Shown: positions 1-11,814 of the stretch, one piece after another | How positions within the stretch are numbered: position 1 is the first letter of the stretch | Layout of the letters: each line of letters begins with the position of its first letter | Assembly (NCBI RefSeq): GCF_921293095.1 | Contig: NC_060250.1 | Coordinates: forward strand, 12,976,001-13,040,000 | Origin: Ischnura elegans | Taxonomy: Eukaryota > Arthropoda > Insecta > Odonata > Coenagrionidae | Reading direction: 5' to 3' | DNA length: 64,000 nucleotides | The notes under the pieces: generated by a model | Database searches by the model: none | What the model was told of the DNA's origin: nothing | Seen by the model: only the letters and a program-made list of their open reading frames with translations | Position numbers and translations under genes: made by a program

Positions 1-1148
1 CGTTACTCATGTTCATTGAGTGTATGTAATTAGCTATTTTTCGAATATTCCGAGTTAGGAAATAAAATTTAAAGGTCATAGTAATGCATAGGCAAGGGCC
101 ATCACTACATGCATTATTATCCACTTTATGGTCGCCATATTAACTTCAAATGCTATTTATAGTCAAGAAGAACATTTTAAGAAATGAAATTGGGTAAACA
201 TGCAGAAAACAACATATGCATTGTGCGTTTGGTTCGAAATCATAAGATGATATGCTCACAGGCCGATTTTTAGGAGACGACGCTTTTTGCCTTTCATTTG
301 TTTTCGCAACGCAGACCTGTGAAGGGCTTCAACTTGCTGCGATGAGTTAGCTCCGCCCCCAAGTACGCAACGCCGAGCTATGAAGGCACCCTAACACTGG
401 GAGTTGGTTCCCGGCCCCAGTGGGCCCCTGTGTGTGTGTCCCTCAGAGGACCCACCTAGGAGTCCTGATCTCTCTGTTACATAAGATATTTCAGCTCAGA
501 GATCTCGTGCATGTAACACTCGGTCTCGCTCGTTTTTCTTATTTTTAATTTATAGCAATGCTACCAGTATCCGTCGAATAAGTAATTTTTTTTACTTCTC
601 AGTTGCTACCTATTTATGACGTAAGACTATACTTGGCACGTTGGTAGTGGGGCCTCTTCTTAGTACTTGTATACTTTTCCGTCAATGAATTATAAAATAC
701 GTTCACGGACCAAAATATTTTAAAATCACGACGATCTATATATGATTTGGGTGATATAATCACTGCATGACAGAGATAATTAGCGAGGCAATATTGTATT
801 TTATAACAATTATTTCCTTCATATTTAACCTATATTCTCAATGAAATATTGCCCAGCAATTTTTTACTAATGTAGACGGGAAAATTTAAAATAATTTAAA
901 ATATTACTGCAGTAACTTCGATGTTATTCTCAATAATATTATAATAACAAATATTATAACAGTTTCTATAAAAAAAGTGTATTTTCTAGAATTTCTCAAC
1001 ATTTTTCGTATGCATGGAGGAGTATCGACATAAACCTGGAAAAAATGCATATTTTTTATACTCATTGCATATAGTCCTAATGGTCTATTTATGTCATTCG
1101 ATGAGGTACTACTTTACGTTACACAGATGCTAATAGATATCTTTCAGG
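1..1148. other. AT-rich non-coding stretch
   Basis: No reading frame or element end that I recognise. A GC-richer patch near 290-480 (with a run of gtgtgt at 430-440) may be an old repeat, but I see no second copy of it in the window. Confidence 0.5.
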
Positions 1149-1402
1149 GCGACAAGGAGAACATATTAGAATATTAGAAGCCCCCCATATTTCCAGGTCT
1201 CACAGAAACGATAAATTAAGAGGGATTTTTTCCGAACGGATTGGTATGGGAAGTCCTTTTTCGTTCGAACCATTAAGGACTTTAATAAATGCTAGTAATA
1301 ATTTTGTTTGACCATTTGCTTTTTATATGTACACGACTGGTGTTCTAACACCCCCTACTGGCTGCCTTTTTAGGCGGCTTGCGGTGTAGTACGTAGATGT
1401 AG
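1149..1402 (+). pseudogene. CR1/Jockey-group LINE, 3' terminal fragment
   Basis: This is the end of a non-LTR retrotransposon. Around 1250-1295 one frame reads SFFVRTIKDFNKC and then a TAG stop, the usual closing motif (SFFPRTIxxWN) of reverse-transcriptase ORFs in this group. About 60 bases later come ccccct and the G-rich ggcggcttgcgg, then gtagatgtagg, which matches in reverse the ends seen at 8313 and 40086. The coding part also matches 56395-56694 (ccatatttccag, acagaaacgataaatta). Only the last ~50 codons and the 3' UTR are present, typical of 5' truncation. The clade name is inferred from the terminal motif only. Confidence 0.7.
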
Positions 1403-2752
1403 GTGAAGTTCAATAATGCCAGTGATTTATGCTCAAAACGGCATGATTATGACTATCTATAGGAAAATTCGTCGCAATTTGCCCTTGAACGTTAGTCTAA
1501 ATATGCTCCCATTGAGGTATTGAGACGTATACAAGGTTTTGCGAACATTCTTTTAAGGAATCGGGCAAAATTCAGCCTCGTTTGATGTAACCACCTGCAG
1601 TTAGAGTTTATTTTTAAAAAGCTGTCTTTTCTCAAAATGAAGTTGAAAATTGGCTGCTTTTTTTCGATAGTATGGAATTGATTTTTACACTAAATTTTTA
1701 TCATTTGTATCAATATTTACAATCAACATATTATTAGGTACTTTCCAGTTTTTTTAATGTTCGATTTCAATTTCAATCCATTTATGGTCGTCGGCCTTCT
1801 GCCCCATGAGATATTTTACAACTTCACATCAATTCAGGGAAAATCAATTGATAGAGGTACAATGAAAACCACAGCAAGGCTAAGTAAGAGCCTTAAATAT
1901 TGCGCTGTTTACAAGGAAACATCAAAAATATTTAGAAGCGCAGGAAGTATGACGGGAAGAGCCCTCCTTATGACGGCAATATTTATTTCGTCACTTGTAG
2001 TGATATCTTTGCATTGTTTTGTGAATGATAAGGAAGGAATGTGAGAGAAATAAAACTGGTTTCCAGAGTAACTAGTTTTTTTTATGACTTCCTATGACGT
2101 TGGTTACATTGCACTCGTGGTTAACTTCCTTAATTGAAAAATAATTATTGAATATATATAGATTAATGTTGATGATATCCATATGTTTTGGCTGTATTAC
2201 ACTAAGGTCACTATGTGTGGCCTTGGTGTAATACACACAGCACGATCTCCATTTCTCTCTTCAATTTTTACCTTTATTTCAATTGTAATCAAAGGTTTTC
2301 ATGGGTTTGTAACACGAACAGTCGTAAAGGGAGCATGAACATTGAGAGTGTCTAAAAGCAGAGAATTAAATATCTCAACTTTTTCATCTATCGAGTCAAG
2401 TACAAAGCTAAGACACCAGTTTATTTTGCAAAGGTCATTCGTGAATCTCTATTGATGGAATGGATTAATAAAATCTCAGTAGGTGACCGTTTTTGGTGTG
2501 AAAGCAGGGGCTGTGACCTTATAGACAATGTAAAATTGATCATGGCAAGTCATTGGGGGATCCGACGTCTACCCACAGGACAAACATTTTCTGGTTTAGT
2601 CGACACATATTAGATCTAATGTAATACTAGTAGACTTTGAGTGGCATTTATGTGCTGTTGGAAAAATATTAAGGTTACTACCTTGAATTACATTAAACAA
2701 CCGGCCACTGCTTACACTCTTCTTTGAAATATTTATATTAAAATCTCCCATG
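1403..2752. other. Non-coding stretch
   Basis: A 95-codon frame at 1757-2044 shows no domain, signal peptide or similarity I recognise and has AT-biased codons, so I treat it as chance. A short inverted pair (cactaaggtcac near 2201 against tggtgtaatacac near 2223) is too weak to call. Confidence 0.4.
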
Positions 2753-2760
2753 ACTACCAC

Positions 2761-3038
2761 CAGGGGCGGATCCAGGCATTGTTTTCTGGGGGGGATGGCA
2801 CAAGGGTCTCACAGATCTTTTCATATTTGAGATTTTTTTAAATATAACAATTAATGTAGAACATATTCTTTTTGTTTTGACATGAAAGTTATTAATATTA
2901 AACTAAATGATCGAGGCTCCGTCATACACAATATAAAACGAACGTAATGATAACCGTATTAAAAATTTTATCCATTTTTTAAGCGTCTGTGGGTGGCACG
3001 TGCCCCCGTGCCCCCCCCCCCCCCCAAATCCGCTTATG
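2761..3038. mobile_element. hAT-type miniature element (278 bp)
   Basis: The 8 bp duplication actaccac occurs at 2753-2760 and 3039-3046. The left end reads caggggcggatcc; the right end, reversed, reads cataagcggattt, so the outer CA and the gcggat core agree. An 8 bp target duplication with CA-starting ends is typical of the hAT superfamily. There is no transposase, so it would depend on an autonomous relative. A run of about 17 C lies at the right edge. The outer bases of the right end have decayed, so the boundary there is good to about 3 bp. Confidence 0.75.
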
Positions 3039-3046
3039 ACTACCAC

Positions 3047-4397
3047 GTTTTCATGCATCGGTTCTATATTAGTCAAACTGTCTCAAAGTTGGACAGATTA
3101 TATGAGTTTGGTGGGTTATAAGTCATGTTCCGCACTTTTCATCCAGTATTTATGTCCAGCTTAAGAAGAATTGATATTTTTATTCATTGGAGTGCTCTCA
3201 TAAAATTAAAATAGTAATTTTTTCCATGTGTACATAATTAAGTTAAGGTTATTAACGTATGCAAAATATGACTTCATAATTCTTAACATTCTTGTTGTTA
3301 CAGAGCTTCAAAAGTAGCGAAAAATACTAAATTCTTTCGCGCTACAACAACGCCCTGTGACGTCAGAATGCGAGTAAGCAGATTCGCTCCATGACAATAA
3401 CCAAACAGTAACGACGATGACAAATAGCCGCGACAATACCAATTCATAACTTGAAGGAGGTGTGAAAAATAGTTGTGAATAGTTTCTTTAAAGCTTTAAA
3501 AGAAATTAAGATTTTACGACATGCGTGTCGCACAATGGCTGACTCCTACTTCGAAAAGGCGTATTCTGGGAACATTCTGAAGGTAGATTAATTCACGATC
3601 GTTTGTCTCTTCTCCGGCAATGAGGATTTCTCGGCGCGGAGTTGAGAAGCCACGAAATTGAAATGTAACGAAAATTAAGTCAACTATCTCGTTCACTAGT
3701 ATTCTATAGCTGAGAGAATAAATTATACTGAGAAAAAGTTACTAAGAGATACATAGGTTTTTATAAAACTGGGAGAAATGGTCTACTGGCACCACGTAAA
3801 CGTATGGTTTACTGGACTCTGACGTCACGATCAGCAAACATGGCGACGGGTCGTTTGGAGCGCAAGATTACTATAAACTTTTCAAAGTGGAATTTTACGA
3901 ATAATACACAGGTTAGAAAAGAACTGCTATTGCTATAATTTTCAGTGTTCATTTTTATCGCATAATAATCCTTTTTCAGTGGAATTCCCAATTGATTTTT
4001 TATTACGCATACTTGTGAAAATTAGGACTTATGTCAGGATGGCAGCTTCTCGTAGGAACACCCCTTATGTTAGTAATGATAAAAACAGCTGTCGTAATTT
4101 TCCACATAAATTACTGCAGTTATTTTGTATCATTACTATCGATGAATTTCCGCGAAGTGAACTCGTCAAAAATCAATCTGATCCCTTATGCTACCTGAAT
4201 CTCATACGTATTGTAACGCTTGATATTTATGCTATTTTTTAATGTTGCCAGGGAGTTGTTGATGGAGGGAGAGGGATTGTTGAAGAAGAAATGAAAATGG
4301 AATATTGCTCGAAGGAGAGAGGCAAAAAAAGAAAACTATTATTTGAAGAAAATAAAGAAGTTTTTGAAAAAAAGGCAATCCTCCGGCGTTATAGTAT
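3047..4397. other. Non-coding stretch with two cgtcac/gtgacgtc patches
   Basis: Patches with gtgacgtc near 3358 and gacgtcac near 3822 resemble the interior of the MITE at 6363-7021, so an old related element may lie here, but I could not find paired ends. Frames of 60-114 codons (3514-4635) show nothing recognisable; those from 4436 on are shadows of the LINE on the other strand. Confidence 0.4.
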
Positions 4398-4401
4398 CAA
4401 T

Positions 4402-4422
4402 TCATCATCATCATCATCATCA
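4402..4422 (-). repeat. Trinucleotide (tca/tga)n tail of the LINE
   Basis: Seven tca units lie just downstream (minus strand) of the stop of the RTE-like ORF. Short 3' microsatellite tails are usual for this type of LINE, and this fixes the element's 3' end. Confidence 0.8.
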
Positions 4423-4987
4423 CTGGTAAACAATCCTAGGATTGGTTTGACGCAGCTCTCCACTCAATTCTCCTATCAGCTAATCTTTTCACACCTACGT
4501 ATTTCTTCTCTTTCACATCTCTCTTTACTTGTTCCATATATTTTGTTCGAGGTCTTCCTTTTCCGTTCTTGCCTTCCACTTGTCCTTCGACGATTGCATT
4601 CATCAGGCCATCATGTCTCAAGATGTGACCTATAAGGTTGTTCCGTCTTCTTATTAAGGTTTTCATGAGGCTTCTCTTCTCTCCTACCCTTCTTAGGACT
4701 TCCTCGTTACTAACTTGGTCGATCCATTTGATTTTCATCATTCTTCTGTAGCACCACATTTCAAAGGCTTCTTTCCTTGCTTTCTCCGCTGCGGTCATTA
4801 TCCATGCTTAACTTCCGTATAGGAGCATACTCCAGATGTAGGTTCTTATAAATTGTTTCTATACTTCCATATTTAAGTTTCCCGCTGTAAGCAGGTCTCT
4901 CTTTTGGTGGAATGCTCTCTTCGCCTGGGCTATTCTGCTGATAATTTCTTTCTTACTTCTCCCGTCACTATATCATTTTCCCGAACT

Positions 4988-5086
4988 GAAGGCGGCTGAC
5001 CTTGAGCGTGCTCGCAACCCACCCACTCTTCTAGCCAATCACAGAAGAGCGACAGGAGAAAGTGCGGAAGAGCCCGCAGTCTATCT
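4988..5086. mobile_element. 99 bp insertion inside the LINE ORF
   Basis: The heptamer ccgaact occurs at 4981-4987 and again at 5087-5093. The sequence between the copies interrupts the reverse-transcriptase C-terminal region: the frame reads GSKITITER before it and ENDIVTGEV after it. I see no terminal inverted repeat and cannot assign a family. A local duplication is an alternative. Confidence 0.45.
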
Positions 5087-6362
5087 CCGAACTCCGTTCC
5101 GTTATAGTTATCTTGCTTCCGAAAGAACCGAATTCATCCACCTCCATCAGTTTTTGCTTCCCTATTTTAATGTTAGTCTTGACTTCTTCTCTTCTGCTGC
5201 ATACTAAGGTCTTGGTTTTCTTTGTGCTTATTTTCAGTTGATATCTACCCATTACCCTACCCATATTAACCAGAATATTTTTCAAATCCGTCTCTATTTC
5301 TGCTATAACGGCTATGTCATCGGCAAATCTTAGCATGCTAATTTTTTCTCCATGGATATTCACTCCCAATGCCTTTTCTTTGATTTCATTAATTGCTTTC
5401 TCAATGTAAACGTTGAAAATGTCGGGTGACAATGTACAGCCTTGTCGCACTCCTTTCCTAATTCTTGCTTCTTCACAGCTGGGCCCTGATTTTATCACCG
5501 CAACTTGTTTTTTGTATAAACTGCGAATGATTCTTCTGTCATTATAAAGAACCCCAATTTCTTTAGGATTCCAAGCATTGTGCTACAATCCACGTTGTCA
5601 AATGCTTTCTCTAAGTCCACAAACGCAGCGGACGTTGGCTTGTTCTTTTCCATTCTCTTCTCTATGAGCAGTCTAAGGGCCAATATTGCTTCCCTTGTGC
5701 CTTTGTTTTTTCTGAATCCAAATTGGTCCTCATCCAAGTACTCTTCTGCTTTTCGTTCTATTGTTCTATAGATGATCCTTGTCAGTATCTTCGACGCATG
5801 TGTAGTAAGGCTTATGGTCCTAAAATCTTCGCAGTTCCCCGCTCTTTTCTTCTTAGGAACAGGGATTATTATGCTCCTCTCGAAGTCCTTTGGTATCTCA
5901 CCTGTCGAATACATTTCGCTAATGATTTTGTATAGCTGGTTTAGCGTCTTCTCTCCGGAATGTCATCAATGCCACACGCTTTATTTATCCTGAGGACTTT
6001 TACAGCCGCATCAAATTCCGATCTTAAAATTGGGGCTCCCATGTCATCGACATCCACTTCCCTCTCGTTTGCGATAGCATTCGTTCTGAGGCGACTTCCT
6101 TTGTACAAATCTTCCAGATATTCCTTCCATCTCTTCCCTTTTTCTTCGTTTTCAATCATTAGTTCTCCGTTTTTGTCCCTAAGGGTATTACATCTTACGC
6201 CCCGCCCCTTTCCTCAAAGTGGTTCGTCACTATCCTATAGGCGACCTCTATTTTTCCATGTTTAAGATTGTTTTGTACGTCCTCACAAATACTTTTCATC
6301 CACGTTTCTCTAGCCTTCCGCGCTTTACGACATATTTCGTTCCTTATTCTCTTGTAACAATA

Positions 6363-7021
6363 GGGTAGGTTCCTACATCAAAGAAAACGAAATGCATTGA
6401 TTGCGATTCGTAACCCACCATTATGTATTCATGTATTCATAAATTATTTTGTTTTTGAAATACCGGTTTAGACGAATGGCAAGGGTCAAATTTTATCCTC
6501 ATTTGAAAAATGCCAGATTGGCGCCCATGCGATTCCACTCCACGTGACGTCACAGGGACCTAGTTTCTACACGAGAGGATAGGAGTTATACATCGTCTGA
6601 GGTTACCAATGCATGCATGAGGCACAGAGCTCAGGGAAACATGTCTTAATAATCACCTATTAAAACTGGCTAAGGTCGGAAAGTTTTCTTCGTTTGATAA
6701 GGTATTAATAAACCTTTTTAAGCCAAGCGCTACCAGCCAGTAAGGTACTCAGCTACCCGCTAGCATCCTGCGTCCTATCAGCGCTCAGAGCCTCGATCAA
6801 GGTCACCTCACAAGGCGGGAGGGGGAACCAGAAATGCGTCGCACGGACTTTTTCTCATCATTCCTACTTACGCGTCGCGTTTTCGCACGCTTGAAAATTT
6901 TCACTTTTCATTTAATCGCGAAAAATAGATATCGTCATTTAAAAATCTAAAAGCGTGAAATACGTACTCCAGGAGAATAATCTTTCGATTTATGCAATAA
7001 AAAAATTATAGGAAACCACCC
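6363..7021. mobile_element. TA-flanked MITE (659 bp) inside the LINE
   Basis: TA lies at 6361-6362 and 7022-7023. The ends are inverted: gggtaggttcctac on the left against gggtggtttcctat when the right end is reversed (12 of 14 match). The flanking LINE codons continue across it (QN..YCYKRIRNE), so the insertion came after the LINE. A TA duplication and lack of coding fit a Tc1/mariner-type MITE. The interior contains cacgtgacgtcac near 6541. Confidence 0.8.
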
Positions 7022-7165
7022 TATTCTGTCCTTCCTCTGCTTTCGCAGCCTTGTATTTTCTTCTTTCTTCAATGAGATCTAATACTTCCTGCGTGATCCA
7101 TGGTTTTTTCATGTTTTGTGTATCTATTACCTGTATGTGAGCGGTACATTTCTCTCCACCTGTAT

Positions 7166-7993
7166 AAATCGATGACGGGGGAGGAAGTGTAAATGGCCGG
7201 TGTTTGTTTATTTTTTGGGGTTGAAAGCATTTAATGAAGCTGGGACGGAAGGAGAAAGTCTAAGCGGTGACATGATAGGAGGCTAATTGGCAATTTCGGG
7301 CGAAATAATAACCCAGGCTTCAGGTTTCAAATGCTGGAAGCGGAACTTAATTTGTAGAAGATAATACATTGTTTGTTTGAGAGATGACCCCTCCTGTGGA
7401 CGAAATTGACTCATTAATCGTCAACCTCACCACCCATTCTCCGACCCAAAGTTATACGTTATTTGAGTGAAAGATCCCTCAGGTGTCTTTGTGAAAAATA
7501 TATTTATCCAAATCTGTTTTATTGGGGAGCGTGATAGCAGCCATTGAATCTGAAAATCATTTTTAGCGCATACGCCTGTATCATGAGTGTAGTGTGTTGT
7601 TTATGATAGCAGAAGCTTAAGAAATATATACACGGAACAACATGATTTGGAACATTTTTTAAAATATTCCACACATAGTTATTCAAAAGGTTCATCATGT
7701 TTTAATTCTATTATTTTAGTATTTTATCGTTACTTGCTAATTTCAATTGATTTTTGTAGAAGAGAATAGGGTACCTACTCGGGCGGTGATGGAAGAGTCC
7801 CAGGTTCATATTCCGGGTGAAGTCGTCGGACATACCGAATAAAAATCCTCGAAAAATGAGGTGGCTCTAGGTACAGGAACTACCCCCTACCCAAATATTC
7901 ACACTCCTGTGGCTTAGTACAGGGTTAGCTCTACCCTAACCTCCCCAACCAAACTTCGGGTTGAGTGTTTGAGTTGCGTCATTCTATTTTTCA
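7166..7993. other. Non-coding stretch, possible SINE-like patch
   Basis: Around 7780-7990 there is a B-box-like caggttcatattccgg and a tail (ccaaacttcgggttga) that resembles ccaaccttcgagttga at 14095. This could be a degenerate tRNA-derived SINE, but no A box or clear ends are visible. Confidence 0.3.
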
Positions 7994-8312
7994 TTTTACC
8001 TAGGGAAAGGTTTTCTTTGTCGCAGAAAGAGAGCTTTACCTCATTCCGTATTTCAACAATCAAGCTATTCCTATGCTTTGAACTACGCATTAATTCTGTT
8101 AGATTAATGTTACAATCTAAATAAATCCAGTACGCTCCATTCGAATTATTTCATATTTTAAGCTTGCTGCTGCTATTGTCAGTCAGTGGCAGAGAACAGG
8201 GAGATAGATCCTCTCGTCGAAAATTTTAGATGTAGTTTTTTGATATGAGATTTATGATAATTTTCAGATGAGGTTTCCCGGATCTACACTCATTGTCGCT
8301 CTGCTTACTTTT
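7994..8312 (+). repeat. Long direct repeat, copy 1 (about 319 bp)
   Basis: Starts ttttacctagggaaagg and ends cattgtcgctctgcttac. It matches 9288-9626 along its length (for example gctttgaactacgcattaat in both), with scattered differences. The two copies exactly bracket the LINE remnant 8313-9287. See the findings. Confidence 0.85.
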
Positions 8313-9287
8313 CTACATCTACATAATACCCTGCGAGCCACCTCTAGGGTGTTTGGCAGGGGGTAAAAAATCATCAGCATGCAATTGGACTCCCACATGC
8401 ACGCCACACCATAAAACGTCACGTATACTAACAAATTATACTACCATATGCTGTTAGAAATAATAATAAAATTAAGAAACATGCTTTAAGTTTTACATAG
8501 GTTAGTAGGCTACACTACAAGTCATGCAATCTATTTATGAGTTCTATCGCTGCCGTTATAATCTCTTATTGATCGTGGAAAAAAAGACATTCTGAATAAG
8601 TCTGTTCTACAGTCTATCAATCTTATTTTATTTATGTGATCTGATCTTCCGTAGTATGTTGGCATCCGTACGATATGGCTAACTTCGTTAGAAAAGACAC
8701 TGCTCTTGAATTTATCTAAAAGGTTTGCTCTATTTTTCGATCTACGGTCCGATAGAAATTCCCATCCGACTTTATATAAGAGGTCAGTTACACCGACAAG
8801 ACTATCGTAACGACCTTTCATATACCTGGCAGCTCTTCTTTGCACGCGTTCTAACTATGATATTAAGCCTTTTTCATGGGGGTCCCAAACACTAGCAGCG
8901 TATTCTAAATGTGGTCTAACGAGGGAAAAGTAGCTAACTTTGTCGTCGCACTTGAAAAGTAGCTAACTTTGTCGTCGCACTTTCCTAATATTCTTTTAAC
9001 AAAACCCATTTTACGATTAGCTTGACCGTTTATTTCTCGAATATATGTTTATTCCGCGATAGACCATTATTGAGTCTAACTCCTAGATATTTCACGGATT
9101 CAACAGTCTCTAATTGGGTACCCCGTATTACATAGAGAGTTATTCTCCTTCCAGAAATTCATTACGACGCATTTTTTTTTAATTTAATTCTAACTGCCAT
9201 GCATCGCACCACGCTTGGATAACAGCATGGTCATTCGTTAGTTCATCTATATCTTTGCTGGAACGGATTTCTCTGTACACTACAGCA
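8313..9287 (-). pseudogene. CR1/Jockey-group LINE, C-terminal half and 3' end
   Basis: On the minus strand, frame fragments give DIDELTNDHAVIQAWCDAWQ (late palm/thumb of the reverse transcriptase), then SYFSLVRPHLEYAASVWDP near 8880-8940, then QRRAARYMKGRY, LYKVGWEFLSDRRSKNRANL and SFFPRSIRDYN (8531-8845). This order is the standard C-terminal half of these elements. Stops and frameshifts interrupt it, and the 30 bp unit gaaaagtagctaactttgtc(gtcgca) is duplicated in tandem near 8927-8984. The 3' end (8313-8365) reads tagggtgtttggcagggggt and ctacatctac, shared with 1340-1402 and 40086-40160. Confidence 0.85.
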
Positions 9288-9626
9288 TTTTATCCAGGGA
9301 AAGGTTTTTTTTTGTCGCAGAAAAGGAGCTTTACCTCGTTCCGTAGCTGAACAATCAAGCTATAACTATGCTTTGAACTACGCATTAATTCTGTTAGATT
9401 AATATTACGATATAAAGAAATCCAGTATCTTCCATTCGAATTATTTTCATATTTTTAAGTTTGTTGCTGCTACTATCAGTCAGTGGCAAGCCCATTCAGA
9501 GATCAGGGGGATAAATTCTCTCGTCGGAAATTTTAAGTAGATGAAGCTTTTGAAGATGAGATTCATGATAAATTGCAGATGAGATTTCCAGGATCTACAC
9601 TCATTGTCGCTGTGCGTACTATTTTT
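9288..9626 (+). repeat. Long direct repeat, copy 2 (about 339 bp)
   Basis: Second copy of the repeat at 7994-8312. It starts at ttttatccagggaaagg and ends near gcgtactattttt. It carries a few small insertions relative to copy 1. Confidence 0.85.
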
Positions 9627-11814
9627 GAAAACCATTTAAAAAGCGCGTAAAGCGACAATCTTCAACGGGGCGGACAGTGGTCTGCTGTCCACTTGGCGCG
9701 TGTACGTATATATATGTGCTCGTCCACTTCATGATTTCCTCGCGTGCCTCTATCTCCTCCGAGGAGTGATAGGCACGAGGGAAACCCCCTCTCCCTTTGC
9801 CCCCCCCATCTTTTCCACCTCCTGCGCAGCCAACCGATTTCCAATAATGCCACCACCTCGGGAGGGGCGAGAAGGCATATCACCACTCGGAGAGTGTGGT
9901 AAGACCGCTTGGAAAAGTGCGGAAGCAAATGAGGAGGGGGGCTTGGAGAGTGTATCCCTCGCCGCGGGCAGCGCGGACGTTTAAATCCGTTCAAGACGTC
10001 CGCCTCTCCGTCACTCCCAAGTTCGCACCCAACGAGTGTAAACACGACCGCGTGGCCAAAGCCTCTCTCTCTATCTACCTCCCTCTTTCTCGCCCGAGAA
10101 ATTCTCTGTGCTTGTGCTTTACCAGCTGAATCATTGCCGCACGAGTCTTACGAGCGCACCGGTGCTTTTGAAGCCATTGCCCCGAGGAACCCTTCAGTTT
10201 CACGATTCAGTTGGCATCTCACGCGTGTCGTAGTGGAAGCCATCTCATCCTCACGCGCTTCTCCTGCGAGTGTGTGAATTTCCGTTTGTGGAGCAATTTG
10301 ACGAAAACCACGATCTTGTTTTTTTTTTTTGGAGGAAAAAAACAATTTTTTTCTTCGTTGAAAGCCATCACTCTTCTCCACCGAGTGTAATATTACGGTT
10401 GTAGATTAATGTGAAGACAATCGCGACCTTTTTGGAGGGGAAACAATCAACTTCAAAAAAAAAACAATTTTTTCCATCTTTATTTTCTGGTTTCAAAGAA
10501 TCTTTTGATAGAACGTGCGGCTTGAAGACTGGGAACCCCTGATCTTCTGAAACCCTAAAGTTCAGTTTGTGGAGAAATTTGAAGAAAGGTGCAACCGTTT
10601 TCGAGGTGAATCAACAAAGAATTACTTCAAGAAAGCATCTTCATCTGTTTTTAATTTTCTGCTTCATAGAATCCACTTTTGGGTTGAACAACAATACATT
10701 ATACGCTAACCTTTTCATCGAAAGAAGAGCCGACTAATTTCTGAAGGCTTCTGTGACGAAAAGGATTCCCTTCCTGAGCTTATGGTGATCGCAAGGATCT
10801 CTGTGAAAGCAGGTCTGCCAATTCCAGATACATTTCTCATTTTGATGACCCCCGGATGTGCTTCAGGAAGTCTTCAAATCCGCGTGTGAAATAATTAGAG
10901 AGATGGTATCTCCTTGAGGAGAGAACCAACTAATTTCTTGAATGTACGGTCGTTTCTCGTACTTTTCTTGCGTAAAGGCACCATCCTCGTACCATCCCAG
11001 AATTAATAGCTTGAAAAGGGGAATCCCTCTCGTTGAAGTGGCCTCTTTCTTCATTTTTAGCGCGAAGCATATATCCCACTTCTAATCTCATGGTGACACT
11101 GGGGATTATCATGTCTTCACAGGACTTTCCTTGAGCGCAGTTAGTTGCCACTGCAAATCACTTCAGAGTTACCTTCAAGTGCACTCTTAATTGACTTTTT
11201 ATTAACAAGAAGTCCCTTAACTCCCAGCCACAAACCATCCCGGGAATAACCACAAAGGAGAACATTTTTACAATGGACAAACGCTTTCCCTGACCTGGAC
11301 GCGAACCAAAACCCTCACGAATCCGTATCCGTAGCCGAATCCGTAGCGGTGTCTCAGGTCTGTGTGTTGGTGCGGCGTGCGCCTTCTGCTGTCCGAAGAA
11401 GCGAAGATCTGGAAGAGGTTCGAACCCTGGCGGAGTGGAGGAGGGAAAGAGATAGATTGAATGAACTGTGGTGAGAGGATGCTGTCATAACCTCGGTGGC
11501 GATACTGTGTCGAAAGAGCGATAAAAAGTGTGTGTCGCTCGGATCCGGGGCGCAGATTGTCGGAAGGAAGTGGGGCAGAGTGAGGTCTCGACTAGCTGCA
11601 TGATCATCCGGACCAGCGGCTGAAGAAGCGGCCTCCGTCTCGAGGTCGACTCAAGACGACGACCGTCTCGCCGGCTACGACAACACTCCAGGGCGTCTTC
11701 ACTTGGCGTGCGCGACGTCCCCGCTGATCCCCGGGATAAGAGTCTTCGCGCCCGGTGGACAGTGGTCTCCCTCGGTGGCAGAGTGAGTATCGGACTACCT
11801 ACCTCCGTAATATC
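9627..11814 (+). promoter_or_regulatory. CpG-rich stretch; candidate host promoter/5' untranslated exon
   Basis: Compared with its AT-rich surroundings this stretch is rich in G+C and CG dinucleotides, most clearly at 9660-10280 and 11280-11800. It has pyrimidine-rich tracts (tctctctctatctacctccc near 10062) and no recognisable transposon. It ends at ggtggcaga followed by gtgagtat (11783-11790), a good splice-donor match. A 5' untranslated first exon is plausible, but no coding exon follows in the window. A unit starting tttgtggagNaatttgangaaa occurs near 10284 and 10565, so part is internally repeated. The frames here (up to 127 codons) look like chance frames in GC-rich DNA. Confidence 0.3.

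Larger units (their letters stand above)
4398..7165 (-). pseudogene. RTE-like LINE reverse transcriptase, broken, 5'-truncated
   Basis: Read on the minus strand from 7165 down, the segments form one reverse transcriptase. First comes the linker KPWITQEVLDLIEERRKYK (about 7050-7100); then, past a MITE, CYKRIRNEICRKARKARETW (6300-6360); fingers and palm with EDFRTISL and GFRKNKGTREAI (5495-5914); AAFVDLEKAFDNVD as motif A; RKGVRQGCTLSPDIFN as motif B; and MLRFADDIAVIAE as motif C with the FADD catalytic pair. The C-terminal part (4436-4798) has GHILRHDGLM and GKGRPRTKYMEQV, typical of RTE-like and related elements. The endonuclease domain is missing. Frameshifts separate the pieces, and there are two insertions: 6363-7021 and about 99 bp at 4988-5086. 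It ends in a (gat)n tail. A relative lies at 42160-42480. Confidence 0.9.

Noticed and set aside
3005..3025. Long C-run as a telomere- or quadruplex-type signal
   Set aside because: It is the edge of a hAT-type miniature element; similar runs recur at other element edges (13800, 29779, 45110).
9662..10045. 127-codon minus-strand open frame in CpG-rich DNA
   Set aside because: Overlapping frames are open on both strands because GC-rich DNA has few stops; no domain or plausible start context.
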